A DNA stretch of 64,000 bases from Clostridium_AD sp050717535 (GCF_050717535.1 NZ_JBOITM010000087.1:1-64000); one strand, 5' to 3'. Counted from the stretch's first letter, positions 36,507-44,715 are shown. Notes: a model not told the origin generated them from the letters alone. Numbers and translations: made by a program.

Positions 36507-37226
36507 ATGGACAAGTATTATAACAAAGGAGAAGTGCTAGATAAATATATTATTGAGAAATTTTTAGGTGAAGGACGTTATGGTATTGCATATTTAGGAG
36601 TAAATGATAAAGGTGAAAAATGTGTAATAAAACAATTGAAGGTAGAAGAACTTGAATATACTAGAAAAAAATTGTTTTATGAGGAAAAAATATTGAGACA
36701 TTTAGATAATTATCTAGGTTTTCCTAAATTTATTTCAAGATTTGAAGATGAGGATAGAGAAGGCTATATATTAGAATATATGGAGGGAAATACATTTCAT
36801 CAAATATTGTCTAAAACCCAATATGAATTTACCAAAGAGAATATTTACGAAATTGCTGATAAGCTTTTAGATTTGATAAAAAAATTGCATAATGAAAATA
36901 TTGTACACCGAGATATTAGAACTTCTAATGTAATTGTTAATGATAATAAAGAATTATTATTAATTGACTTTGGATTGGCAAGATTCATAGATAATAAAAG
37001 ATATACAAAAGAAGTAGATTATTGGTTCTTTTCTGATTTTTTAATTCATCTATATTATTCCTCTTATGTGGGCGAAGATTCAGAAGAAGAAAAACCTTGG
37101 TATGAAGAACTTGATCTATTGGAGGAAGAAAGACATTTTTTAAAGAAGCTTATGGGACTTGATGGTGAGTATAAAAATCTTGAAGAAGCTAGACAAGATC
37201 TAGCAAAGTTAAAGAAAATTAATTAG
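36507..37226 (+). CDS. Small eukaryotic-type Ser/Thr protein kinase
   Basis: 239 residues, only a kinase domain: no membrane segment or PASTA repeats. Glycine loop LGEGRYGIAYLG at 20-31, catalytic Lys42 (CVIKQLK), catalytic loop HRDIRTSNVIV with Asp136 and Asn141, and metal-binding Asp154 in IDFGLARF, so all key residues are present. The activation segment and C-lobe are short. Ribosome site AGGTGA. It heads a co-oriented cluster with an unknown gene and a Ser/Arg-repeat protein, which makes that small protein a natural substrate candidate (inference). Confidence 0.85.
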   Translation: MDKYYNKGEVLDKYIIEKFLGEGRYGIAYLGVNDKGEKCVIKQLKVEELEYTRKKLFYEEKILRHLDNYLGFPKFISRFEDEDREGYILEYMEGNTFHQILSKTQYEFTKENIYEIADKLLDLIKKLHNENIVHRDIRTSNVIVNDNKELLLIDFGLARFIDNKRYTKEVDYWFFSDFLIHLYYSSYVGEDSEEEKPWYEELDLLEEERHFLKKLMGLDGEYKNLEEARQDLAKLKKIN

Positions 37227-37299
37227 ATAAATAAATAAAGTTTTGTTATTTCATATTAAAAAAATTATATTTCACTTCTAAAGGAAGGAGGAATGTATA

Positions 37300-37869
37300 A
37301 TGCCAAATTCAGTTAGCATATATAAAATGTATCCTAAAAGTTTTAGGGCAAATATCTACACTTTAGATCCTTTTAGGATGATAGGTTTAATAGATTTAGG
37401 TATTATGTTTAATGATACCATGGAAACAGTAACCTTAGCTTTTTATAGATCTTCTGGAACCAATAGCGGAAAAATAAAGGGGTTATGGTATCCAATAGCT
37501 GGTATAAAGACACACAAAGGAAGTTTTATAGAATTTACACCATATATAAATCTTATTTTAACTAAAACTACAAGAGTTGGCAAAGCTAACAAAGGATGGC
37601 TAGCTAAATCATTATTCTTTGGACCTACTAACAATGACCCCTCTAAAATAAGAGGATTTTCTAACGGTAAACACTATGAAAACCTTTTATTAATAGGTGC
37701 TACTCTAAGAAATTTATACGAAAAAAATGAATATGAAAAAATGCCATCCTTAAGTTCTAGAAAGTATAACACCATATTAACTGCAACAGATATATATGAA
37801 AGCAATAAATATTCCCAATTAGAAAACTTCGAAAAATTTATAAAAGAAATATTTTTGGATCATCAATAA
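37300..37869 (+). CDS. Unrecognised 189-residue protein
   Basis: No family recognised. The start is supported by GGAAGGAGG directly upstream. The protein is mixed alpha/beta in character, with no signal peptide, membrane span or cysteine cluster. Features include the N-terminal MPNSVSIYKMYPKSF, aromatic and Gly-rich central segments (KGLWYPIAGI, FTPYINLIL) and a charged C-terminal helix (ENFEKFIKEIFLDHQ). It lies between the kinase and the Ser/Arg-repeat gene, in the same direction. Confidence 0.75.
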   Translation: MPNSVSIYKMYPKSFRANIYTLDPFRMIGLIDLGIMFNDTMETVTLAFYRSSGTNSGKIKGLWYPIAGIKTHKGSFIEFTPYINLILTKTTRVGKANKGWLAKSLFFGPTNNDPSKIRGFSNGKHYENLLLIGATLRNLYEKNEYEKMPSLSSRKYNTILTATDIYESNKYSQLENFEKFIKEIFLDHQ

Positions 37870-37877
37870 TAACTACT

Positions 37878-37906
37878 AACAAAATATAGGGCTTGGGCAT
37901 AATATA
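37878..37906 (+). promoter_or_regulatory. Possible sigma-K-type promoter before the Ser/Arg-repeat gene
   Basis: AACA at 37878-37881 fits the -35 mACm pattern, and after 16 bases CATAATATA (37898-37906) fits the -10 CATAnnnTA of sigma-K in Bacillus. Such short AT-rich motifs can occur by chance. Confidence 0.4.
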
Positions 37907-37933
37907 TATTAAGTTAAGAACCTTAACTTAATA
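37907..37933 (+). other. Perfect 12-bp hairpin in the leader of the Ser/Arg-repeat gene
   Basis: TATTAAGTTAAG and CTTAACTTAATA pair perfectly around a 3-nt loop, directly after the candidate -10. It is followed by A-rich sequence rather than T, so it is an operator or mRNA-stabilising element rather than a terminator. Confidence 0.5.
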
Positions 37934-37971
37934 TCAGTCTAAATAAAATATAAATTAAAGGAGTTGCCTTT

Positions 37972-38181
37972 ATGTATAATTTAAAGGATGAATCATGTAA
38001 AGGTCATAGAAACTACAGAATAAGAGATGAATACAATAGTGAATCTTATAGTAATTTGAGCGAATCATATAGCAATTTAAGTATATCAGATATAAGTCCA
38101 AGCAGTAGTTCAAGAAGTAGTTCCAGGAGTAATTCAAGAAGTAATTCAAATAATAGTTCAAGTAGATCATACAGTAGATAA
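37972..38181 (+). CDS. Ser/Arg-repeat low-complexity protein
   Basis: 69 residues with a good ribosome site (AAAGGAG, 8-base spacing). After a charged N-terminus (MYNLKDESCKGHRNYRIRD) come two SESYSNL-type repeats, then a C-terminal tail made almost only of Ser, Arg and Asn (SRSSSRSNSRSNSNNSSSRS). Such tails resemble eukaryotic SR domains and the Ser/Arg/Lys-rich tails of Bacillus CotB and CotG, which are phosphorylated by CotH. With a kinase gene two positions upstream, a heavily phosphorylated spore-coat-like role is suggested but not shown. Confidence 0.75.
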   Translation: MYNLKDESCKGHRNYRIRDEYNSESYSNLSESYSNLSISDISPSSSSRSSSRSNSRSNSNNSSSRSYSR

Positions 38182-38314
38182 TAGATCTAAAATAGTTAAT
38201 TAATTAAACATTAATCTACACGTGTAATTAAAATACTAAGAATATATTTATCTCAATACCAAGATTAACTATTAATAAAATGCCTCCATATAATAATGCT
38301 ACAGAAAAATATCT

Positions 38315-38352
38315 AGCACCGTTTGTAAATAATTTACAAACGGTGCTTTTTC
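38315..38352 (+). terminator. Strong terminator downstream of the Ser/Arg-repeat gene
   Basis: AGCACCGTTTGTAAAT (38315-38330) pairs perfectly with ATTTACAAACGGTGCT (38332-38347), then TTTTT. The rest of 38182-38510 shows no gene. Confidence 0.8.
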
Positions 38353-38510
38353 GTACTTTTGCAAGTGTTTTTTAGGCATATAATAGTGATGTGGTATTGG
38401 CATCAGAATATAATTATGCCCTAAATCAACTAAATGTACTCCAAACAACAATAGATCTGTATTACATTTGTCATTACATTGTGTTACACTTTATTCAAAT
38501 AATTCTTTAC

Positions 38511-38768
38511 TTATAGTTTGGGATATATAAAGGTTTCGACTACTGAACCCGAATCAGTGGTCATTTTTCTTTTTAATCCATTTGTGAATCTTATAATGAC
38601 AAAATAATCATCTTCTGTTATTATAGCTACTCTTCTACTATTATCACAGGTTTTGCTTTTGCTATCATATCCCTCATATAACTCTGCATACTCATCTTGC
38701 AACACTGATTTTATCCAATCTATTCTCTCTGCTCTTCTATGTCTGCATATGAAATTAAATATGGACAC
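38511..38768 (-). CDS. Hypothetical protein, possibly a phage-type fragment
   Basis: 85 residues opening with GTG and a weak ribosome site. The core HRRAERIDWIKSVLQDEY and IITEDDYFVIIRF loosely resembles small proteins of clostridial prophages and integrated elements that begin RAERIxWI. It may be truncated, because those relatives usually continue further. It lies next to a broken integrase, in line with a decayed element. Confidence 0.4.
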   Translation of the reverse strand: MSIFNFICRHRRAERIDWIKSVLQDEYAELYEGYDSKSKTCDNSRRVAIITEDDYFVIIRFTNGLKRKMTTDSGSVVETFIYPKL

Positions 38769-38776
38769 ACTTATTT

Positions 38777-39244
38777 ATGACCCCTGACAGTTCAGTTTAT
38801 ATTGAACACATTGAACTTGCTTTCATTCCTACTAGTATTGCTCAATTCGTTTTACAAACTTCACTTGGATTCGAATATAAAGAGTGTCATCTTGTTTGCT
38901 ACAAGGACAATGATGAACCTTATGACCCTGGCTATATTTCTAGAAACTTTCTAAGACAGATGACTAAAATCATCACTGAACTTAACATTTGCAAAATAAA
39001 ATTCCATGATTTGCGGCATACACATCTAGCTCTACTTTTACTCAGTGGCACAACTGCTAAAGTAGTTTCTGAGAGACTTGGCCATAGCAGTATTATTATA
39101 ACTCTTGATACTTATAGTCGCATATTACCTTACATGCAAGGAGATTCCGCTGTAAAGCTCAACAATCTAACGTTGAATAGTCCAATGGCTCCTTTTGTTT
39201 CAGAATTTATTACTAATATCTTTTTTATAATTACTATAAACTAG
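38777..39244 (+). pseudogene. Tyrosine recombinase (phage integrase) C-terminal remnant
   Basis: Only the last part of an integrase is left (recognisable over about 110 residues). FHDLRHTHLALLLLSG carries the HxxR motif, LGHSSIIITLDTYSR the second histidine and the nucleophilic tyrosine. The DNA-binding N-terminal half and the first catalytic arginine are missing, and no ribosome site precedes the frame. It marks a formerly mobile element between the tRNA-like fragment and the AbiE genes. Confidence 0.75.
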
Positions 39245-39320
39245 ATTAGTTACACTAGGCCAAAATATGTTAACATATCAGTTTATAATCTTGCTTACTA
39301 TTTAAACCAGAATAGCTATC

Positions 39321-40255
39321 CTATTTCTCTATATTATTTTTATGCTTACCCCACTGTTTCTTATTATGATCCCAAAACTCGAAAAATTCTTCTTCATGAA
39401 CAATTACATCATAAATGGGTTTAAGAAATATTATAATTTCTCTCATAACTTCATCAAACTCAATACTTACAGAGTTTATTTTTCTTAAAAAAGCTTCCCG
39501 CATTTTAATTCTATTCACATCTTTCATAAAGTCTTCTGTGAAAATAATATTTTCTCTTTCAATAATCGTGTGCCTCGTTTGCAATGTTTCATCTACAGCC
39601 GCCTGCAGCTTCCTTCCATCAAAACTGTTATTGTTTAAAAGAGTAAATATATCATAGAAATCTTTCATTCTACTATTAATTACTGATAATGAAATCATAG
39701 CTTGAAACTTTTCTGAAATAATGGACTCTAAAGAATATACTTTTATTACTGGTGCTTTCATATCAAGTAAGATTGGACATTACATCATTTGTGGCTTTGG
39801 AACAACAACATCCCCAAACCCAATATCTAGTTGTAACACCTTTCTCGCATTACCTAAAAAACAATTGGTCTTTACTCTTATACCGTGATAGTCTACATCT
39901 TTCTTTATCTCTTCAACTTCAATTTCATCTCCACTAAAAACTAGTCCATCATCTTCACATTGAACGTTACATATTTCTGAAAATGCTTTCCTTATATTTT
40001 CTATATCATTTGATATTTTTTCTGCTACAAAGTCTATATCCTTTGTAGGTCTTCCCTTATACTCTGTTAACATGAATATTAATAGTCCACCCTTTAATAT
40101 AAATCGCTCACAATACTTTGAAATAGACAATCTATATAATATTCTTTCTTGCATGTATAACAGTAATACTGAATCGAAACTTCTTTGTTCCTTTTTGCTA
40201 TAATCGCAAGTCTTGCTCTTACCGATGCAGTAATGTCTTTTATTGACATACTCAT
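39321..40255 (-). pseudogene. AbiEii-type toxin (nucleotidyltransferase), disrupted
   Basis: The true start is ATG at 40255, overlapping the antitoxin stop as ATGA and preceded by GGAGG; it reads MSMSIKDITASVRARL. One base is missing in an A-tract (40192-40196 on the plus strand): adding an A restores IAKKEQRSFDSVLLLYMQERILYRLS. The nucleotidyltransferase motif follows (ILKGGLLIFML...TKDIDF). A second lesion is an in-frame TAA at 39780-39782, after which the same frame continues (VYSLESIISEKFQAM). Two independent lesions make the toxin almost certainly inactive. Confidence 0.85.
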
Positions 40256-40857
40256 ACAAGCACCTCCAAATACTGTTTTAGTATTTTTTGAACTCTACAA
40301 ACTTCAGCATATTTCATTAATTTGTTAAAGTTTCTATCTTTCTTTTTTATATACTCATTAATTGCTTCTTTAACAATATCAATTCCAATTTTATTTCTAT
40401 ATCTTATACAATCACATATTGTCTTTTCTATATCATATATCTTAATTAAATGCCCATCTACTTCTATATTGCCAATACCTAAATTTAGTTGTTTTTGTGA
40501 AAAATATAGAAGTTTAATTGGTGGATACTCAGGAATTATAACTTTACTGCTTCTTTCTATAGCAATCTCATACTGCCAAGGATTAATCGTTGTTAAATCA
40601 TGATAAGCTAATGCCGAGGTAAGGCACAATATACCTTTAGGGACTATTTTAAATACATCAACTAATTCAAAATTGAATTGAAAATCATAATCTACCCACT
40701 TATATAATCCTGTTTTTATTTTTGAAATAAAACCTGATTTTTCAAGGGTACTAACATAATATCTATTTATACCCTTGTCTGATATTTCTTTTGTTGTAGC
40801 ATAGCCTTTATTTTCGAAAAATAATTCTTTAATTTCTTGTTTTATTATTTCATTCAT
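40252..40857 (-). CDS. AbiEi-type antitoxin / transcriptional regulator
   Basis: 201 residues, intact. The N-terminal winged helix (GYATTKEISDKGINRYYVSTLEKSGFISKIKTGLYKW) and C-terminal domain (CLTSALAYHDLTTI, YDIEKTICDCIRYR) are those of AbiEi, the autoregulating antitoxin of type IV AbiE systems used in phage abortive infection. Good ribosome site AGAGGTGAAAG. It keeps its operators upstream although its toxin partner is broken. Confidence 0.88.
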   Translation of the reverse strand: MNEIIKQEIKELFFENKGYATTKEISDKGINRYYVSTLEKSGFISKIKTGLYKWVDYDFQFNFELVDVFKIVPKGILCLTSALAYHDLTTINPWQYEIAIERSSKVIIPEYPPIKLLYFSQKQLNLGIGNIEVDGHLIKIYDIEKTICDCIRYRNKIGIDIVKEAINEYIKKKDRNFNKLMKYAEVCRVQKILKQYLEVLV

Positions 40858-40896
40858 ACTTTCACCTCTTTAACAAATATTCTTCACTTGTTTTAA

Positions 40897-41003
40897 TATG
40901 CAGTATATGTGTTAAATTAATTATACATTATATATAATTTTTTTTCAATATAAATTTAACAAAAACACTTCAATAATTTTTATATGCAGTTGTTTTGTTA
41001 AAT
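40897..41003 (-). promoter_or_regulatory. abiE promoter flanked by paired operators
   Basis: A near-consensus minus-strand promoter has -35 TTGAAA (40943-40948), 17-bp spacer and -10 TATAAT (40920-40925). Two 21-bp direct repeats of the form TATGCAGT...GTTAAAT flank it at 40897-40917 and 40983-41003, with 17 of 21 positions equal and starts 86 bp apart. Known AbiEi proteins bind two repeats at their own promoter, so these are good operator candidates. Confidence 0.7.
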
Positions 41004-41084
41004 ATAGATTAGCAAGACGTTAACATGTTCACCTGAAACCAACTGGTTCATAAAGTAGTGTTCTAAGTAATTTTAAATAGTCCT

Positions 41085-41117
41085 CAAAGTGGCTTAATTG
41101 CTCACTTTGTTTTTTTT
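41085..41117 (+). terminator. Plus-strand terminator without an obvious gene upstream
   Basis: CAAAGTG (41085-41091) pairs with CACTTTG (41103-41109), followed by eight T residues. No plus-strand gene ends here; the rest of 40858-41228 holds only the abiE control region. Confidence 0.6.
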
Positions 41118-41228
41118 GAATAGTTTTAATATTGTAATTTTTATATTTTATATTGTAAAAATGTAAAGTTTGCAATATAATGGATAAGGTTGTTGAAAAA
41201 AACATATTGTTAAAGAAAGAGGAAGATT

Positions 41229-41360
41229 ATGGAAGAATTAAGAGATGAATTAATAAAACTTATAAATGAAAAAGGACCTTTGGATGAAAGAACAATATTA
41301 GTTAGCCAAGAATTGGACAAGCTTATTGTTTCTCACTATTATTCCCAAAACCTTATTTAG
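41229..41360 (+). CDS. Spo0E-like aspartyl-phosphate phosphatase
   Basis: 43-residue protein behind GAGGAAG. The helix-turn-helix hairpin of the Spo0E family is visible: MEELRDELIKLINEKG, then SQELDKLIVSHYY, where SQELDxLI is the diagnostic motif. Family members dephosphorylate Spo0A-P and so delay sporulation. Being among mobile-element remnants, it may be an accessory modulator of the host sporulation decision. Confidence 0.8.
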   Translation: MEELRDELIKLINEKGPLDERTILVSQELDKLIVSHYYSQNLI

Positions 41361-41454
41361 AACACAGTAAAATATAATTTCGACTAATAATATATATTGA
41401 ATCATAATTACCATTGTATTACTTTCAGAATATTAATATAAACTAAATATATTA

Positions 41455-41482
41455 AACCCCACATCATTAGATATGGGGTTAC
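41455..41482 (-). terminator. Probable terminator after the 193-residue gene
   Basis: AACCCCA and TGGGGTT pair around a 12-nt loop; a T-rich tract follows on the minus strand. Confidence 0.5.
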
Positions 41483-41536
41483 TTGCGACGGAATATTAGA
41501 ACATTCCGAACTAAAGTATATTAATTATTTAAAACC

Positions 41537-42118
41537 TTAGAATGGTTTTTGCTCTGCATAATATGGAGATATATCGCCGTCTATTTTAGTTAATTCTTTA
41601 CCATCTGCTGAAATACCAATTATATCAAAATCTGAACCCTGAAATTTATTCATATATACAAGCCATATTCTTGTTCCATTAGCGTTAATAATCTTCGCTT
41701 GACCTTCAATATTTCTCTTCTTTTCTACAATTTTCACTTGCTTAATATCAGTATTACCAATGATTCCGAAATATATGGGAAGTGAAGTTTTTTCTATGTT
41801 AGGAAAATATGTGTAGGATACTCCAAAAGTATTTGCTACACGTTTAATATCTGATTGCCAACCAGTATAAACAGTCTTATAACCGCTTAAAGTTTTCCTT
41901 ACGATGGCTGTAAATAAACTATCAAAACCTACAGTATTACAAAATACAATACTTCCTTTATCAGTTTTTTCTTCATGGATAATACTTAATGGCGAACCAG
42001 GCGTGATTACGGCTTCCTCTATTGTTTTTACACCGTTACCAAATTTAATAATTAAAAACATTGAGAATAGTGAAATAATCATTATTGCTAAAACAGCAAA
42101 ACCTACTTTCTTTTTCAA
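41537..42118 (-). CDS. Membrane-anchored hypothetical protein
   Basis: 193 residues: a single N-terminal membrane helix (KKKVGFAVLAIMIISLFSMFLIIKF), then an extracytoplasmic domain with alternating beta-rich sequence (GSIVFCNTVGFDSLFTAIVRKT, IYFGIIGNTDIKQVKIVEKK, TRIWLVYMNKF). No lipobox. Similar layouts occur in small Firmicute proteins of unknown role. Good ribosome site (GGGGGGAGAA). Single gene, function unknown. Confidence 0.7.
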   Translation of the reverse strand: MKKKVGFAVLAIMIISLFSMFLIIKFGNGVKTIEEAVITPGSPLSIIHEEKTDKGSIVFCNTVGFDSLFTAIVRKTLSGYKTVYTGWQSDIKRVANTFGVSYTYFPNIEKTSLPIYFGIIGNTDIKQVKIVEKKRNIEGQAKIINANGTRIWLVYMNKFQGSDFDIIGISADGKELTKIDGDISPYYAEQKPF

Positions 42119-42215
42119 AAAGTTCTCCCCCCTACAAAATACTTGCTTAATTATCTTATTCTATATTATAGATCTACAATCCTTTTAAAAAATATGCACT
42201 ACTTTCATGCATGGT

Positions 42216-42365
42216 TTACATCTTTATAGACGCTCCAACTTTGGTTCCTAATAAAAATACTAAAGCACCTGCACTTATAATTAAACAAGCTTTAATAAAT
42301 TTATTATCATTAATGAAAGATATAATAGGAGAAAAAAATTCATTTTTTACTTTTAATAAACCCAA
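42216..42365 (-). CDS. 49-residue small membrane protein with TTG start
   Basis: GGAGG lies 8 bases before TTG at 42365 (a second TTG at 42368 is also possible). The product has a charged N-terminus (GLLKVKNEFFSPIISFINDNK) and one membrane helix (ACLIISAGALVFLLGTKVGA). It shows weak similarity in layout to small clostridial DUF6110-type proteins. The plus-strand frame over the same bases lacks a ribosome site. Confidence 0.5.
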   Translation of the reverse strand: MGLLKVKNEFFSPIISFINDNKFIKACLIISAGALVFLLGTKVGASIKM

Positions 42366-42478
42366 CAACAGGACCTCCAACTTTTTTTATTTAATTGCTT
42401 TTGGTTTTTTTATATTTTACAAGTTTGAATTAACTTATTTTCTTAATTATACCATATGTTTCATATGATTATTTTGTA

Positions 42479-42893
42479 GTTCTAAACTATAAAAACCATT
42501 AAAAAATGTTATATTAACCCAAACGGAACCTTCTGGCTCCATGTGTTTCTTTCTTTTTAAATTTGATTTTCTTTTAGATAATTCTATATAACGGTTCGTT
42601 TAAAGTCGATATATTAGACGAACTAATTATATGTATATTCACCGCCATATAATGCCCCTTTGAAGGCTATTAGTTCAAGTTCGTCTGCGGTATACTCCAA
42701 CCGAACACTTTGCTTATTACATTGAGATTTGAAACCTTAAGTTTATAAACATAATCTAATCTACAAATTCAAAGAAAAAAATGCGTGCATTTATGGAGCT
42801 GCTTTTTTCAATGTACAAAACACCATATTTGTTGAAGATAACATGTGAAAATTCGACTTGTCCGCAGCTTCAAACGCTGTATTTGCTACAGGA
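42479..42893. other. Structured intergenic region left of the CRISPR array
   Basis: No gene seen. It holds a leader-like motif (42526-42549) resembling the sequence next to cas2, and an inverted repeat AGACGAACT (42616-42624) / AGTTCGTCT (42678-42686) with an inner ACCGC/GCGGT pair, which could fold as RNA. Confidence 0.45.
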
Positions 42894-43928
42894 ATTTCAA
42901 TCCACGCACCCGTGAAGGATGCGACTCAGCGGAGCATAGGGAGAGAACCTATATTGTTTATTTCAATCCACGCACCCGTGAAGGATGCGACCCTGGAGCG
43001 ATAGCTCTAAAGGTTTTGAACTTAAAAATTTCAATCCACGCACCCGTGAAGGATGCGACGTAGAATTATTAACAGACAAGTAAGAGAGTATCAAAAATTT
43101 CAAACCACGCACCCGTAAAGGATGCGACCAGAGTTTGAAATACCTAAAAGCACATCAAAAAAATTTCAATCCACGCACCCGTGAAGGATGCGACAATATT
43201 TAAAAGTGACTTTGATAGAATTACTGAGATTTCAATCCACGCACCCGTGAAGGATGCGACATTATTAACCTTATAAACTATTAGTTCTATGGTAAATTTC
43301 AATCCACGCACCCGTGAAGGATGCGACATTTCTAAATCTACATTTGATACAAAACTGAACTGATTTCAATCCACGCACCCGTGAAGGATGCGACATTAAT
43401 ATAAATAATGGATTATGCCAGTATAAAGATTTCAATCCACGCACCCGTGAAGGATGCGACGAATTTTATGGTTTAAAATATATAATAACACAAAGAATTT
43501 CAATCCACGCACCCGTGAAGGATGCGACTAATTTAAATATTCAAGTACCTGCAAATACTAAAATTTCAATCCACGCACCCGTGAAGGATGCGACGCACAT
43601 ATTATATATAATAAGGTCGAATAAAGTAATTTCAATCCACGCACCCGTGAAGGATGCGACAGTGAAAAAAGTCCATCCTTTACATGGAATAAAAAATTTC
43701 AATCCACGCACCCGTGAAGGATGCGACCGTAAAATTATTTGCTTACTTCGAGTTCTCTTTTGGATTTCAATCCACGCACCCGTGAAGGATGCGACTATCT
43801 CTCTGCCTGTCATTCCATAACCTAATGTTGATTTCAATCCACGCACCCGTGAAGGATGCGACTGTATATATAGGTTCAACTACTACTGGATTTAGAATTT
43901 CAATCCACGCACCCGTGAAGGATGCGAC
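42894..43928 (-). CRISPR. Type I-C CRISPR array, leader-distal segment (16 repeats)
   Basis: 16 repeats of 32 bp, with 15 internal spacers of about 34-37 bp. On the transcribed minus strand each repeat begins GTCGCATCC and ends GGATTGAAAT, with a 7-bp stem CGCATCC/GGGTGCG as in type I-C. The fourth repeat (43097-43128) has two substitutions, as expected at the old end. Spacer 16 (43929-43963) runs up to the IS66 insertion. Because the leader is at the far right, these are the oldest spacers. Confidence 0.97.
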
Positions 43929-44044
43929 TTCTACATCTGCCAAATCTAATATATCTTTTATTGATTGTAAGCGTCAAATACTACCCACATTTCTTTGCAT
44001 TTGAATTCGTGAGATAATAACTTCAAAGCAAGGAGGTTATTGTT

Positions 44045-44365
44045 ATGTCAAGAACAAAAGTTAGCTATATTTGGGAACAACGAGTGGCAGACTTTAAAGC
44101 TAGTGGCCAAACAGCGACAATGTGGTGCGAATCAAAAAAGATTAGACCGGCTACGCTACGTTACTGGATTCGGGTATTCAAACCAAACAACACTGTAACT
44201 GAAAAATCAACTAGTTGGATTTCAGTTGACACCTCTGAATTGAAAGTCATATCTAAAGAACAACCCTTAATTGTGAATATAGGTAATGCATCCATGGAGA
44301 TAAATTCAGATTTTAATAAGAATTTATTTTTAAAGGTGACAGAACTGTTGTTATCACTATGTTAG
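44045..44365 (+). CDS. tnpA: IS66 TnpA-like protein
   Basis: 106 residues behind AAGGAGG. The small helix-turn-helix protein of IS66 elements (VADFKASGQTATMWCESKKIRPATLRYWIRVF), needed together with TnpB and TnpC for transposition, probably as a DNA-binding or regulatory factor. Its end overlaps tnpB by seven bases, suggesting translational coupling. Confidence 0.9.
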   Translation: MSRTKVSYIWEQRVADFKASGQTATMWCESKKIRPATLRYWIRVFKPNNTVTEKSTSWISVDTSELKVISKEQPLIVNIGNASMEINSDFNKNLFLKVTELLLSLC

Positions 44366-44715
44366 GAGATAATATAGTGGATAACGTTTATCTTGCTTGT
44401 GGTGCTACTGATTTCCGTAAAAATATTGATGGCTTAGCAATTATAGTTCAGGAAAGCTTTAATCTAGATCCTTTCTCCAGATTCCTTTTTGTTTTTTCTA
44501 ATAGAAACAAAGACAAGCTAAAAATATTAGAATGGGAAAATGATGGATTCTGGCTTCACTACAAGCGTCTAGAAAAAGGAAAATTTAAATGGCCTTCTAA
44601 TAAAGAAGGTGAAACATTAAATATAAGTCAAAGGCAACTTAGGTGGTTATTAGATGGCTTAACATTAGAACAAAAGCAAGCACATAAACCAGTAACAGAG
44701 CGAATAATCATTTGA
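44359..44715 (+). CDS. tnpB: IS66 Orf2-like protein TnpB
   Basis: 118 residues. The signature VYLACGATDFRKNIDGLAIIVQ near the N-terminus and LRWLLDGLTLEQKQAHKP near the C-terminus are those of IS66 Orf2. Biochemical role unknown; it is not related to the RNA-guided TnpB of IS605. An internal GTG at 44377 with GGAG upstream is an alternative start. Confidence 0.92.
   Translation: MLGDNIVDNVYLACGATDFRKNIDGLAIIVQESFNLDPFSRFLFVFSNRNKDKLKILEWENDGFWLHYKRLEKGKFKWPSNKEGETLNISQRQLRWLLDGLTLEQKQAHKPVTERIII

Noticed and set aside
39780..40259. Toxin frame starting at 40259 (MYEYVNKRHYC)
   Set aside because: Its first 25 residues are out-of-frame sequence. The correct start is ATG at 40255 in another frame, joined to this frame by a missing A.
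42211..42468. 85-codon plus-strand frame left of the CRISPR locus
   Set aside because: No ribosome site. It is antisense to a better supported small membrane protein on the minus strand.
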